This document shows positions 17,795 to 26,809 of a stretch of 64,000 bases of DNA, one piece after another. Numbering within the stretch: position 1 is the first letter of the stretch; the number at the start of each line of letters is the position of its first letter. The position numbers and the translations under genes were made by a program. The notes below the pieces were generated by a model that saw only the letters and a program-made list of their open reading frames with translations, did not search any database and was not told the DNA's origin. Location of the stretch: the NCBI RefSeq assembly GCF_009604455.1, contig NZ_WEGL01000012.1:62001-126000 (forward strand), in the 5' to 3' direction. The stretch is from Streptomyces sp. RB17 (GTDB taxonomy: Bacteria > Actinomycetota > Actinomycetes > Streptomycetales > Streptomycetaceae).

Positions 17795-18901
17795 TCAGAA
17801 GGTGAGCACCGGCTTGATCGTCTTGCCCGCGTTCATGTCCCGCACCGCCTGGTCGATGCCCGTGAACGGATAGGTGCTGATCAGGCGGTGCAGCGGCAGC
17901 CGTCCCTCCTTGACCAGCTGGACGAGGGCGGGGATGAAGGTCTGGGTTTCGCTGTCCCCCAAAGTGAGCCCGACGATCCGCTTGCCTGGCAGCAACCCGT
18001 TGACGTCCAGGGCGACTTCGGTGCCGAAGGGCGGGGCGCCGACGACGACCAGGGTGCCGCGAGCGGCGAGCGCGTCGGCGCCCTGGCGCAGCACGGCGAC
18101 GTTGCCCGTGGTCTCGACGATTCCGTCGGCTCCCAGCCCGCCGGTCAGCGCCGCGAGCGTGTCGCCGAGGTCGGACTCGGCCGCGTTGACGGTGTGGGTG
18201 GCGCCCAACTCCTCGGCGATGGTGAGGCGTTCGGCGAACCGGTCCACGGCGATGATCCGCGCAGCCGGGGTGAGGGCGGCGGCCATCACCGCGGACAGGC
18301 CCACGGCTCCGGCGCCGAGGACCACGAGCGTGCTGCCCGCCCGGGGTTTGAGGACTTTCCACACGGCACCGACCCCGGTCTGCACACCGCAGCCGAGCGG
18401 GGCGATGCGCTCGAGCGGCACATCCGGGTCGACCTTCACCAGGCTGCGCCGGTCCACCAACGCGCATTCGGCGAAGGAGGACTGGCCGAAGAAGTGCCCG
18501 CCGAGCGGGCTGCCGTCGCGGCTGATGGTGCTGGTTCCGTCGGCGCGCCGGCCGCCGATGAGGTTCAGCGGGAGCCAGGTGGCGCAGTACGCGGGGTGTC
18601 CGTCTCGGCAGTTGCAGCAGTCGCCGCAGGAGGTGAAGGACAGCACGACGTGGTCGCCGGGTTCGACGCCGGTCACGTCCGGGCCTACGGCCTCCACGAC
18701 ACCGGCTCCTTCGTGGCCGAGGACGCCCGGCAGCGGGAAGGGCAGAGCGCCGCTCGCCACGGCGAGGTCGGTGTGGCACAGGCCGGTGGCGACCAGGCGC
18801 ACGAGGGCCTCACCCGGTCCGGGGGCGTCGAGTTCGACGTCGCAAAGCGTGAAGGGCGCTCCTGCGGACTCGACCACTGCGGCGTGCGTGGTGGTGGTCA
18901 T
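17795..18901 (-). CDS. Zinc-dependent alcohol dehydrogenase, class III/aryl-alcohol type
   Basis: NAD-dependent medium-chain dehydrogenase of 368 residues. Catalytic zinc ligands are Cys42 (GLCHTD), His63 (LGHEGAG) and Cys171 (LGCGVQTG). The structural zinc site has Cys92, Cys95, Cys98 and Cys106. GAGAVG marks the cofactor fold. The family oxidises aromatic or long-chain primary alcohols to aldehydes. It lies 25 bp downstream of an aldehyde dehydrogenase gene in the same direction, so the pair should carry an alcohol to the acid. Control is probably by the divergent MarR regulator. Confidence 0.9.
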   Translation of the reverse strand: MTTTTHAAVVESAGAPFTLCDVELDAPGPGEALVRLVATGLCHTDLAVASGALPFPLPGVLGHEGAGVVEAVGPDVTGVEPGDHVVLSFTSCGDCCNCRDGHPAYCATWLPLNLIGGRRADGTSTISRDGSPLGGHFFGQSSFAECALVDRRSLVKVDPDVPLERIAPLGCGVQTGVGAVWKVLKPRAGSTLVVLGAGAVGLSAVMAAALTPAARIIAVDRFAERLTIAEELGATHTVNAAESDLGDTLAALTGGLGADGIVETTGNVAVLRQGADALAARGTLVVVGAPPFGTEVALDVNGLLPGKRIVGLTLGDSETQTFIPALVQLVKEGRLPLHRLISTYPFTGIDQAVRDMNAGKTIKPVLTF

Positions 18902-18926
18902 ACGGTGAACTCCTTTGCGCCGGCGC

Positions 18927-20384
18927 TCAGTCGAGGGAGACGACCACGGACTTGACCTTGGTGTAGGCGGCGAGGGCCTCGGGGCCGTACTCGCGGCCGA
19001 AGCCGGAGTCCTTGACGCCGCCGAAGGGGACCGCCGGGTCGAGCATGGCCCAGTCGTTGATCCAGACGATGCCGGCCTGCAGCCGCTCGGCGAGGCGGTG
19101 GGCGCGGGCGAGGCTGGTGGTCTGGATGCCCGAGGCGAGGCCGTACGGCGTGGAGTTGGCGAGGGCCACGGCCTCGTCCTCGGTGTCGAAGGGCTGGACC
19201 GTGAGGACGGGGCCGAAGATCTCCTCCTGGACGACGCGGGAATCGTTGGCGAGGCCCGTGATCACGGTGGGTCTGTAGTAGTAGCCGCCGCCCAGGTCGA
19301 GCCGCTCGCCGCCGGCGACCACCCTGGCACCCTCCTTGCGCGCCAGTTCGACGTACTCCTCGACCTTCTTCAGGTGCTTCAGTGCCGCCATCGGCCCGAC
19401 GACGGTCCCCGGATCGCGTGGATCGCCCACGGGCACCTGCGCGACGGCCTCGGCAAGGATGGCGACCAAGGTGTCGTGCACCGGGCGGGCGACCAGCAGC
19501 CGGGGGCCGGCCATGCAGAACTGGCCGGTGTTGAAGACGAGCGCCTTGATGATCGCGCCGACCGATTTCTCCAGGTCGGCGTCCTCGAAGACGATGTGCG
19601 CCGCGTTTCCGCCCAGCTCCATCACGACGGTCTTCAGCCCTTCACCCGCCACACTCGCCACGTGCCGGCCGACGGCGGTGGATCCGGTGAAGGCGACCTT
19701 GTCGATGCCGGGGTTGCGCAGCAGAGCCTCGCCCGCCACCGGACCTGTACCCGTGACGACATTGACCACGCCGTCGGGGACGCCCGCCTCCTTCAGCAGG
19801 CGGCCCATGTAGAGGGCGCTGAGAGGAGTCTCCTCGGCGGGCTTGTGGACGACGGTGGTGCCGGCCGCAAGGGCCGGTGCGAGCTTCGAACCGGCAAGAA
19901 TCAGCGGGAAGTTGAAAGGTGTGATGGCGGCGACGACGCCGAGCGGCTCGCGTCTGGTGTACGCGAAGGCGTTGAGCGGGGTGTCGCGGGTGGCGCCGTC
20001 CTGGCTCTGGGCGAGGCAGGCGTAGTACTCGTAGTCGCTGGCCGCGTTCGTCACATCGACCGCGGCGGACAGGGAGATCGGCTTGCCCACGTCGAGGCTC
20101 TCCAGAGCCGCGATCTCCTCGGCGTTGGCACGGATCAGCTCCGCGACCCGGTGCAGCACGCGCCCACGCTCGCGCCCGCTCATCCGGGGCCACGGCCCGG
20201 AATCGAAGGCATCCCTGGCCGCGCCCACGGCGGCGTCGACGTCGCCGGCGCCGGCCTCCGCGACGGTCGTGATCAGACGACCGGTGGACGGGTCGATGAC
20301 GTCCATGCGGGCGCCGTCCGCGGCTTCGCGCCACTGGCCGCCGATGAACAGCTGTCCCGGACCGGTGTCGAAGGTGGTGGCCAT
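18927..20384 (-). CDS. NAD(P)-dependent aldehyde dehydrogenase
   Basis: ALDH-superfamily enzyme of 485 residues. The catalytic residues are in place: Cys290 in GQFCMAG, Glu256 in VMELGGN, Asn158 in FNFP and Lys181 in VVHKPAEE. The ATG at 20384 is preferred over one nine codons upstream because GGGGAG lies seven bases ahead. It oxidises an aldehyde, probably the product of the alcohol dehydrogenase encoded just downstream. Its promoter overlaps two MarR-type palindromes. Confidence 0.9.
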   Translation of the reverse strand: MATTFDTGPGQLFIGGQWREAADGARMDVIDPSTGRLITTVAEAGAGDVDAAVGAARDAFDSGPWPRMSGRERGRVLHRVAELIRANAEEIAALESLDVGKPISLSAAVDVTNAASDYEYYACLAQSQDGATRDTPLNAFAYTRREPLGVVAAITPFNFPLILAGSKLAPALAAGTTVVHKPAEETPLSALYMGRLLKEAGVPDGVVNVVTGTGPVAGEALLRNPGIDKVAFTGSTAVGRHVASVAGEGLKTVVMELGGNAAHIVFEDADLEKSVGAIIKALVFNTGQFCMAGPRLLVARPVHDTLVAILAEAVAQVPVGDPRDPGTVVGPMAALKHLKKVEEYVELARKEGARVVAGGERLDLGGGYYYRPTVITGLANDSRVVQEEIFGPVLTVQPFDTEDEAVALANSTPYGLASGIQTTSLARAHRLAERLQAGIVWINDWAMLDPAVPFGGVKDSGFGREYGPEALAAYTKVKSVVVSLD

Positions 20385-20421
20385 GACCGACTCCCCAGCG
20401 TCGTTCGGCAAGCTTTCAACA

Positions 20422-20484
20422 AACAGGATTCCTGTTGGTTCTGCAGTCTGATTAAAGACAGGTTTCCTGTCAATGGCCTAGGGT
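20422..20484. promoter_or_regulatory. Divergent ALDH/marR promoter with two MarR palindromes
   Basis: Two 15-bp palindromes, AACAGGATTCCTGTT (20422-20436) and GACAGGTTTCCTGTC (20457-20471), are centred 35 bp apart. On the minus strand TTGACA (20473-20468) and CAGACT (20450-20445), 17 bp apart, make a promoter for the aldehyde dehydrogenase, with operator 2 overlapping its -35 box. On the plus strand TAGGGT (20479-20484) lies seven bases from the marR ATG, implying a leaderless transcript. A bound MarR dimer would block both directions. Confidence 0.75.
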
Positions 20485-20490
20485 GCACGC

Positions 20491-20919
20491 ATGGTCGATA
20501 CACGGACACACCCGTCGTTGCTCTACATGGTCAAGCAGGTGGAACTCGTCGTGCGCTCGCACCTGGACGAGCTCGTCAAGCCCGCGGGGATCACGGCTCT
20601 GCAGTACACCGCCCTCACCGTGCTGGAGCGTCATGACGGCCTGTCGGCGGCCCAGCTCGCCCGGGACTCGTTCGTCACGGCACAGTCCATGGCCGATCTA
20701 GTACGGTCGCTGGAGGCGCGGGGGCTCGTACGGCGGGAGCGCAACCCTCGCAACCGCCGCGAACTGCTGATCCTGCTGACCGACACCGGGCGCGAACTGC
20801 TCGACCGGTTCGCGGCTCCGGTACGGGATCTGGAGGAGCGGATGATCCACGACCTCACACCGCACCAAGCCGACCAGTTCCGTCAAGCGTTGTCCAAGGC
20901 GTGGCACGCACTGTCGTAG
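20491..20919 (+). CDS. MarR-family regulator
   Basis: Repressor of 142 residues with a winged helix: recognition region LSAAQLARDSFVTAQSMADL (about 50-70) and wing RRERNPRNRRELLI. Dimerisation helices lie at both ends. It is divergent from the aldehyde/alcohol dehydrogenase operon, with two palindromic operators between, and should respond to a phenolic or aldehyde ligand as MarR proteins commonly do. The ligand itself cannot be read from the sequence. Confidence 0.88.
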   Translation: MVDTRTHPSLLYMVKQVELVVRSHLDELVKPAGITALQYTALTVLERHDGLSAAQLARDSFVTAQSMADLVRSLEARGLVRRERNPRNRRELLILLTDTGRELLDRFAAPVRDLEERMIHDLTPHQADQFRQALSKAWHALS

Positions 20920-20948
20920 GTCTGCGACACCCTTCAACGGGCCACCCA

Positions 20949-20969
20949 GCGACCCCGCACCCGGGTCGC
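20949..20969 (+). terminator. Hairpin after marR
   Basis: GCGACCC and GGGTCGC form a 7-bp stem with a 7-nt loop, 29 bp after the marR stop. Confidence 0.45.
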
Positions 20970-21019
20970 AGGCCGGTGGAAGGAGTCAACTGCCTCACCG
21001 CAGGCTGAAGATGACCGCT

Positions 21020-21437
21020 CGCTGTCCGTATCCGCCTGCGCCGGGGCCGTTGGAGGAGTACGCGGCCCGGTTCGGCGACCTCTTCTTCAGCCCGCCGCAA
21101 CGGCGGGGTTCTCGCGAGTACCTGGCCCTGGCGCCACGGGAGCGGAACAAGACGATCACCTGTCTGGCAGGGGCGGAGCCGATGGCGGGTACGGGGATGC
21201 GGGGGTGCAGCGGCTGCAGTTCCTCTTGTCCGAGTCTCCCTGGGAGGTCGGGCAGGTCAACGACCGGAGGCACTGCTGCGCGAGCAGCGGGCGACGGCTC
21301 CGCACGAGGGCGGGGTCATCGTGATCGACGGCTCCGGGGACCGCAAGGACGGGACGGCGACCGCGCACGTGGGCCGACAGTGGCTGGGCCGGTTGGGCAA
21401 GACGGACAACGGCATCGTCACGGTGACCACGGTGTGA
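21020..21437 (+). pseudogene. IS701-family transposase N-terminal relic
   Basis: Blocks LEEYAARFGDLFF, PRERNKTITCLAG, LQFLLSESPWEVGQVNDRR and VIVIDGSGDRKDGTATAHVG with RQWLGRLGKTDNGIVTVT match the first third of IS701-type transposases, but in at least two reading frames. The sequence ends at VTTV and a stop, before most of the catalytic domain. It is a degraded fragment. Confidence 0.7.
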
Positions 21438-21920
21438 ACTGACGGCCGCGTGTACCACCCGCCGCACGCGCCGCAGGAACGTGGCGGGGCCCGGGAGTCG
21501 TATCCAGCTCCCGGGCCACTGGGGATGCCACCCAATTGCGCACGCCAGTGGCGTTTAAGAGGACGGATCAGTCATCATGCCGTCGTGTTCCTCCTTTGAG
21601 TCTTCGCCATCTTCGAACATGCAGGTCGGAGGTCGGAGGCTCTGGCGTGGCGCTCGCTCGGGATACTCATGCTGATTTCGGGCGGGAGTCTGCGGTCTTG
21701 ATCATCCGTCATGTCATCGGTCGAGGCTGTCACATTTGGGCCATTGACCCCAACCCAGCCAGCCGGGTCGTTTATGTCAAACAGCCGCTCGCGGCGGCGC
21801 GGCCCGGGGGCACATCAGCCCCCAGCGTCATCTCCCGGTGCGGTACGCTCTCGCGGCCCAGGCCGGCGACGGCGTCCGCGAGGGCCGCAGCCAGGTCTCC
21901 GTTGTATGTAGTGTGCGGAA
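21438..21920. other. No gene seen
   Basis: A 480-bp gap between the IS701 relic and the DinB-like gene. Some patches are lower in GC than the surroundings, such as the one around 21680-21740. I see no supported reading frame, promoter or repeat. Confidence 0.5.
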
Positions 21921-22484
21921 ATGACAAGAAGCGAGCGGCTCGCGGAGCAGGTGGACTGGTACTGGCACAAGAACCTGCGGCCGCGGCTGGACGGTCTTGC
22001 CGATGAGGAGTACTTCTGGGAGCCGGTGCGCGGCTGCTGGAGCATCCGCCCACGTGGCACGTCGGCCGCACCGATGTCGGCAGGTTCGGGGGAGTGGACG
22101 ATGGACTCCGCGTCCCCTGACCCGGTGCCGGCGCCGGTGACCACGATTGCCTGGCGGCTGGCGCACATCATCGTCTCCTGCCTGGGTTATCGGGTCGGAT
22201 GGTACTTCGGCGGCCAGGACGTCGACTCCCAGACATTCGCCTACGCGGGGACCGCTGACGAGGCGCTGAAACAGCTCGATGAGATGTACGGGAGATGGAA
22301 CGCGGGGGTCCGCGAGCTCTCGGACGCTGACCTGGAGAATCCGCCCAGGTTGGGTCCCGAGCGGTTTCCCATGGAGAACAGGGTCCTGCACGTCAACAGG
22401 GAGCTGATCCATCACGGCGCCGAGATTTCCCTGCTGCGCGACCTCTACCGCTGGCAGGACGGAGCCGTACCGCGCCGCATATGA
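21921..22484 (+). CDS. DinB-superfamily protein
   Basis: Protein of 187 residues with the four-helix bundle layout of the DinB/YfiT-like superfamily. Metal-ligand-like histidines are seen in WRLAHIIVS and near the C-terminus in ELIHHGAEI. Family members include metal-dependent thiol transferases and many proteins of unknown role. A normal C-terminus (LLRDLYRWQDG) is reached. It is flanked by transposase fragments and belongs to no operon. Confidence 0.7.
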   Translation: MTRSERLAEQVDWYWHKNLRPRLDGLADEEYFWEPVRGCWSIRPRGTSAAPMSAGSGEWTMDSASPDPVPAPVTTIAWRLAHIIVSCLGYRVGWYFGGQDVDSQTFAYAGTADEALKQLDEMYGRWNAGVRELSDADLENPPRLGPERFPMENRVLHVNRELIHHGAEISLLRDLYRWQDGAVPRRI

Positions 22485-22743
22485 CTTTCCGGTTCCGTAG
22501 GAGCCCGTGCACTCCTCCCCGGCCCGCAGAACGGTCCCGCATTGGCCTGCCCAGTCCAGAAGCTGGCGGTAGCCGACCGGCCGGGAACTCTCCGGTGCCC
22601 AGCAGCGCGCCAAGGTGGTCAAGGACGGCGGCGACGTGCACGTCCTTGTGGGTGTCGACGCCGAGCATCACCGAACGCGGCGCAGCCGGAGCCTCAGCAT
22701 CTTGGACGGCACGGACGGCAGCGGGCATGCTGAGGGTGGTCAC
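22480..22743 (-). pseudogene. IS110-family transposase N-terminal relic
   Basis: The start of an IS110 DEDD transposase, VMLGVDTHKDVHVAAVLD then LGALLGTGEFPA, continues after a frameshift as GYRQLLDWAGQCGTVLRAG and ECTGSYG, and is then lost. It partly overlaps the end of the DinB-like gene on the other strand. It is a dead fragment. Confidence 0.7.
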
Positions 22744-22969
22744 GGTGCTCCTGTTCGACGACGTGGTGCCGATGGCCAGCGCCGGTCGGTGGAGCGGTCA
22801 GGACTGTGACGGTGCCTTCTAGGCCAAGGCCCCTATCGGGACACACTCCGCCGGCCCGGTGCCGGTACACGTCGCTCCGGCCGGGCCGACAGATCAAACA
22901 CAAGGCACAAGCAGCCAGCCAGAGTACGAGTCAGGCCACGGCCGGAACGACACGGCCATCATCCTCACA

Positions 22970-23154
22970 GCCCGAGGAGTTCGGCCGGTTCGCCGTCCCG
23001 GTGCGCGCTGGGTGGGGATCAGGGTGCCGTCGATCAGGACGACCTCGCCGCCCCGCCGGGCGATCTTCTTCAAGGCGCGGTCCAGCCGTGGGGCCTTGGC
23101 GGCCAGCAAGGTGATCAGCTCGTAGCGCCAGCGCCGGATGGTGGTGGCGGAGAC
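22970..23154 (-). pseudogene. IS5-type (DDE) transposase fragment
   Basis: VSATTIRRWRYELITLLA, then LDRALKKIARRGGEVVLIDG and TLIPTQR, is the N-terminal part of an IS5-like DDE transposase, including the first catalytic Asp in LIDGTL. Similarity fades after a frameshift near 22980. Its upstream end is fused in frame to unrelated sequence at 23155. Confidence 0.65.
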
Positions 23155-23373
23155 GTCGTTGCCGCCGGCCATGTCGTGCGGCATCAGCACGAAGGTGGCG
23201 CCGAGGGCGGCGGCCTGCTTGTACTGGGTCAGGGGCGAGTTCCAGCAGGTCTGGTAGTCGGCGAGGCTGGTGGCGTAGCCGCCGCTGTTGAGCTGTGCGC
23301 CGCCGGTCCGCACGAAGTGTCACTTGATGTCCTTGAAGAAGCGGTCCTGCGGGAGGGAGCCGTCCGGCGTCAT
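23155..23373 (-). pseudogene. Fragment resembling a secreted glycosidase-type protein, with internal stop
   Basis: From an ATG at 23373 the reading is DGSLPQDRFFKDIK, a TGA at 23322-23320, then HFVRTGGAQLNSGGYATS and AAALGATFVLMPHDMAGGND. The block looks like part of a glycoside-hydrolase-like or sugar-binding domain, but I cannot name the family with certainty. It joins an IS5-type fragment at 23154 without a frame change, as if the element had inserted here and then decayed. Confidence 0.4.
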
Positions 23374-23621
23374 GAGTGACGGATGCCCAGGTGATGTGCC
23401 ACTCGCTGACCTGCGGCCGCGTTTCGCGGCCCCGGCAGCGTCTCCTGGCTCGCTGTGGCAACACCATGGGGGCTCGCTCCGGCGTGGTTCCAGGCGGGCC
23501 GGGCGCGCGGCCGGACGGGCCCGTTAGGCTTGGGCCTTCCGACGGGCGGTCGTTCGGGCCCGGCGGGGGTAGGGCCCTCGTGCGGCTGCCCCGGACCACC
23601 GCACCCAAGGACGGCAATCGA

Positions 23622-24317
23622 GTGTCTTTCTTCACCATCGGCCACCGCGGTGTCATGGCCGCCGAGCCGGAGAACACCCTGCGCTCCTTCCTGCGGGCCG
23701 AACGCGAGGCGCTGGACGGCATCGAACTGGACCTGCACCTGAGCAGGGACGGCGAGCTGGTCGTCATGCACGACGAGACCCTCGACCGCACCACGGACGG
23801 CTCCGGGCCCATCGCCGACCAGGAGTTGCGGCAGCTCAAGAAGCTCGACGCCGGCCTCGGCGAGCCCACCCCCACGTTCGGGGAGGTGCTGGACGCCGTC
23901 GGGCCGACGCTGCCGATCCAGGCGGAGATCAAGGACGTGGCGGCCGCCCGGTCGCTGGCCAGGGTGCTCACCGACCGCGGCCTGCTGAACCGGGTCTCGG
24001 TGCTGTCGTTCCACGACGCGGCGCTGATCGAGATCCACAACCTGCTGCCGCAGGCCCGCACCGTGCTGGTGGCAGGCCCCAGCGCGCACCGCGACACCTT
24101 CGTCGGCCGCGCCCAGAAGGTGGGTTCCACACTGGTCAGCGTGGAACTGCGCCAGCTGAACCGGGCCATCGTGGACAAGTGCGGCGCCGCCGGCATCGAC
24201 GTGATGGCCTGGACCGTCAACGACGAGCGCGACCTGGCGCTGGCCCGGACCCTCGGCCTGGTGGGCTGCGTGACCGACCAGCCCGGCATGAAGCGACTGG
24301 TCGAGGCCACGGCCTGA
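23622..24317 (+). CDS. Glycerophosphodiester phosphodiesterase
   Basis: GDPD TIM-barrel enzyme of 231 residues from a GTG start. It hydrolyses deacylated phospholipids to glycerol 3-phosphate and an alcohol. The catalytic and metal residues fall in the expected blocks: HRG at 8-10 with PENTL at 16-20, ELDLH at 35-39 (Glu35, Asp37), and His50 in VVMHDETLDRTT. C-terminal AWTVND and GCVTDQP motifs complete the barrel. There is no signal peptide, so it is cytoplasmic. The upstream frame is open, but the GTG gives the family's usual start just before the first strand. Confidence 0.88.
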   Translation: MSFFTIGHRGVMAAEPENTLRSFLRAEREALDGIELDLHLSRDGELVVMHDETLDRTTDGSGPIADQELRQLKKLDAGLGEPTPTFGEVLDAVGPTLPIQAEIKDVAAARSLARVLTDRGLLNRVSVLSFHDAALIEIHNLLPQARTVLVAGPSAHRDTFVGRAQKVGSTLVSVELRQLNRAIVDKCGAAGIDVMAWTVNDERDLALARTLGLVGCVTDQPGMKRLVEATA

Positions 24318-24763
24318 CCCCACGGGTCCGGGACCGAACCGGCCACCTGTGCGGACGGACGAGGGAATGAACGCCGTGGTCGCAGTCCCCCGTGCGGGGC
24401 AACCGAAACACGGCGCGTTCGCCGGCGTCAGGCCGGCTGCTCGACCGGACCAGACGTCCCCCGGCGCGTACTTGGCACCGGAAGTGGTCTGCTCAACGAT
24501 GGCGCCATGAGCCCGCCGCAAATCTGCCGGTGCCTGGTACGTGCAGGCTGCGGCGTGCGGCCTGAGCCTTACGGCGTACTTTCTCTGACCAGTAGCCCCG
24601 ACACTGGCGCACTCTGCGATCAGTTGGTCCGTCTCCGTCAAATGGCCGGTGCCGGGGAAGACATCGGCCCGCAGGGCCGATCGGTCCGCGTCACACACCG
24701 ATCTTCGCTCTTGCTCGCTCTGCACCAGGCTCACGCGCGCCTTACGCCGGGAGGCACCGACCA
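24318..24763. other. No gene seen
   Basis: Convergent gap of about 445 bp between the GDPD and YihY/BrkB genes. Short open frames have no recognisable content. No strong terminator hairpin was found by eye. Confidence 0.45.
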
Positions 24764-25729
24764 TCAGGGTTGTCGATGTCCGCGCGCATGAGCGTTGACG
24801 GCCTGCCGCGCGAGCTCGACGTTGAACTGGGCACCTGCCAGGAGTGCCAGGTTGGACAGCCACAGCCAGATGAGGAAGACCACGACCCCGGCCAGGGAGC
24901 CGTACAGGCGGTGGTAGGTGCTCACATGAGAGGCATAGACGGTGAAACCGAGGGAGGTCGACAGCAGGAGCACGATCGCCAGCCCCCCACCCGGCGCCAT
25001 CTTTCGCAGCGGACGCGACGCCGCGGGACCGGAACGATAGAGCACCAGGACCAGGGCGATGGCCACCGCTGCCAGAACAGGCCAGCGCAAGGTGTCCCAT
25101 GCAGCCCGGGGAAGGCTGCCCATCTCCAGCGCTCGGCCCAGACGTCGTACCAGGCTGCCGCTCAGCAGCAGGGCGAGCGTCGTGGTCAGGAGAAGGGCGA
25201 TCAGCACGATGGCCGTAGCGATGATGCGTGGGGCCGTCCGCCACACCGGCCGGTGCGAGCTGACGTGATGCATGGCGTGCAGGGCCCGGCGAAAGACACT
25301 CAGATAGCTGGAGCCCGACCACAGGGCCCCGGCCCCGCCGAGGAAGACCAGCAGCCAGGCTGCAGAGGACTGGCCGGCCATCTGCTCCAGGGCGCTGCGC
25401 AGCAAGTCCCGGGATGCGGCAGGCGCCATGCGGGTGAGCCGGTCGATCACTTCCGGCTTCGCCGTGGGCATGGTGAGCCCCAGCACCGAGAGAAGCACCA
25501 GCAGCACGGGGAACAGCGCCAGGACCGCGTAGTAGGTCAAAGCGGCGGCCCAGTCCGTCACGTCGTCGTTCCAGATCGCCACAGGTGTCCGGCGCAGCGC
25601 AGCCCACCACTGGCCCATCCTGCTGCCGGTCCTGCGCATGGCGCGGATGCTCTCGCTGCCCACTGTCCACGCCCCCTCCACCAGCGGCCGACGCCGGCCG
25701 CCCTCTCGTCGCATCCCGGCATCCACCAC
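24764..25729 (-). CDS. YihY/BrkB-family membrane protein
   Basis: Inner-membrane protein of up to 321 residues with about six transmembrane helices. The family signatures AALTYYAVLALFPVLLVLLS near residue 65 and YGSLAGVVVFLIWLWLSNLA near the C-terminus are plain, followed by GAQFNVEL. Its biochemical role is not settled; family members are called virulence factor BrkB or ribonuclease-BN-like in older annotations. The start is uncertain, since the basic N-terminal 30 residues may be over-extended and an ATG at about residue 30 would also work. Confidence 0.82.
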   Translation of the reverse strand: MVDAGMRREGGRRRPLVEGAWTVGSESIRAMRRTGSRMGQWWAALRRTPVAIWNDDVTDWAAALTYYAVLALFPVLLVLLSVLGLTMPTAKPEVIDRLTRMAPAASRDLLRSALEQMAGQSSAAWLLVFLGGAGALWSGSSYLSVFRRALHAMHHVSSHRPVWRTAPRIIATAIVLIALLLTTTLALLLSGSLVRRLGRALEMGSLPRAAWDTLRWPVLAAVAIALVLVLYRSGPAASRPLRKMAPGGGLAIVLLLSTSLGFTVYASHVSTYHRLYGSLAGVVVFLIWLWLSNLALLAGAQFNVELARQAVNAHARGHRQP

Positions 25730-25829
25730 CGTATGCGGTGCGTTGATGGCCGGCGTCAGAGCGGCGGCCGGATGTCCGCCTGCCTGCCGCCGGCCTTCGT
25801 CCGGATGCCGCTCGGAGGACTCGATCCTC

Positions 25830-25953
25830 GTCGAGGATGTCCCGGACGGCGTCCTTGGTCCCTTCTCCGGCCGGTGCGACGCCCCCTTCGATCTGGTCAG
25901 GCCCCGCCCTCCGTTTCAAGAGACTTGTTGCCGACTGTGTCCGACATAGTCAT
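25830..25953 (-). pseudogene. CsbD-like stress protein relic
   Basis: A GGGAGG ribosome site and ATG (25953) start MTMSDTVGNKSLETEGGA, which stops at TGA. The neighbouring frame continues PDQIEGGVAPAGEGTKDAV. Together these read like the small hydrophilic CsbD general-stress protein with its middle deleted and one frameshift. It lies upstream of the YihY/BrkB gene in the same direction. Confidence 0.45.
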
Positions 25954-26129
25954 GGGCCCGACCTCCCAGATCCGTGATTGACGCGCGCGCAGCGCGTTTA
26001 CCCGCCCTGCATGGGGTGATGTACCGCGCCCAGTCGGGGCTGAACGGTCGGCGGTGCTACCGACAAAGCAGAGTGAGTCACGGCCACGTGTGCTACGCAG
26101 ACGCCCCTGGCGGCAAGACGATACGGACC

Positions 26130-26465
26130 ATGACTGAAGACACTGGTATGGATCCGCCCCCGGGCATCGGCTCCGAGCGACACCAGTTGTGCTGGTCCGA
26201 ACTTCTCGGGTGCGCGCGGCGCGGTCACCACCTGGAAGGCACGCACGCGGCCCATGTACGTCCCGAGGTCGGCGTCCTGGTCAAGGACTTCGGGGACGGA
26301 CTTCGCTGGCACCAGTGTCTACGCTGTGATGCCTGGCTACCGGTACGGTCGGCAGATCACTCGGACCGGGAATTCCCACCCGGGCGCGCGGAGGTGGAGA
26401 TTCCGCTGCTTGGCAGGCCTCTGCGTGACCGGGGGCGGCATGGGGGCCCGTCGCAGGACCCGTGA
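26130..26465 (+). pseudogene. DUF2127 protein, N-terminal fragment
   Basis: The sequence CARRGHHLEGTHAAHVRPE, then GLRWHQCLRCDAWLPV and EVEIPLLGRPLRDR, matches the Cys-rich N-terminus that precedes the membrane part of streptomycete DUF2127 proteins. The membrane segments are absent and the frame ends soon after the RPLRDR block. The Cys-x-x-Cys pair in LRCD could bind metal in the intact family. Confidence 0.55.
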
Positions 26466-26809
26466 CAGCTTCGAGCAGGCGGTGCAGGCGTCTGTGTCCG
26501 CGTATGGGGCGGAGGTCACACCGAAGCTGAGGGGCAGCGGGTGGCAGGAGGAGCCCGCCCAGACTATGCGGTTGAGGTCGGCGGCGCTCTCTCCGATCTG
26601 CGCTTCGACTGAGCGCGCCCCAGGGCATCCCTGTCGGTCAACGGCGTATGAGGGCCAACGCCCTCCACAGCTTCGAGGGCTTCGGCATCCGGCCCATCAG
26701 GCCTGGTGGCCCCGGCTGCACAGCTGCGGCCTGCGCTCAGTCGCTCGTCTGGGTCCTTGGTCCCGCTGAATCCAGTGGTGGCGGTGCTCGTCACCTGCGA
26801 GGCGACCTG
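26466..26809. other. No gene seen
   Basis: About 345 bp between the DUF2127 fragment and the end of the NmrA-like gene. No supported frame or repeat was found. Confidence 0.45.

Noticed and set aside
17795..18955. Extension of the Hint reading frame past 17.8 kb
   Set aside because: The frame stays open only as the antisense of the alcohol dehydrogenase gene. Hint similarity ends near 17790, so no toxin domain should be read from it.
6833..23154. A composite transposon bounded by the two IS110 fragments
   Set aside because: The fragments hold different, non-overlapping parts of the transposase, both lack ends, and the DNA between them has ordinary Streptomyces gene content.
23370..25919. 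An 849-codon minus-strand frame
   Set aside because: It covers the GDPD gene antisense and part of the YihY/BrkB gene out of frame. Apart from the short CsbD-like relic at its start, no family is recognisable.
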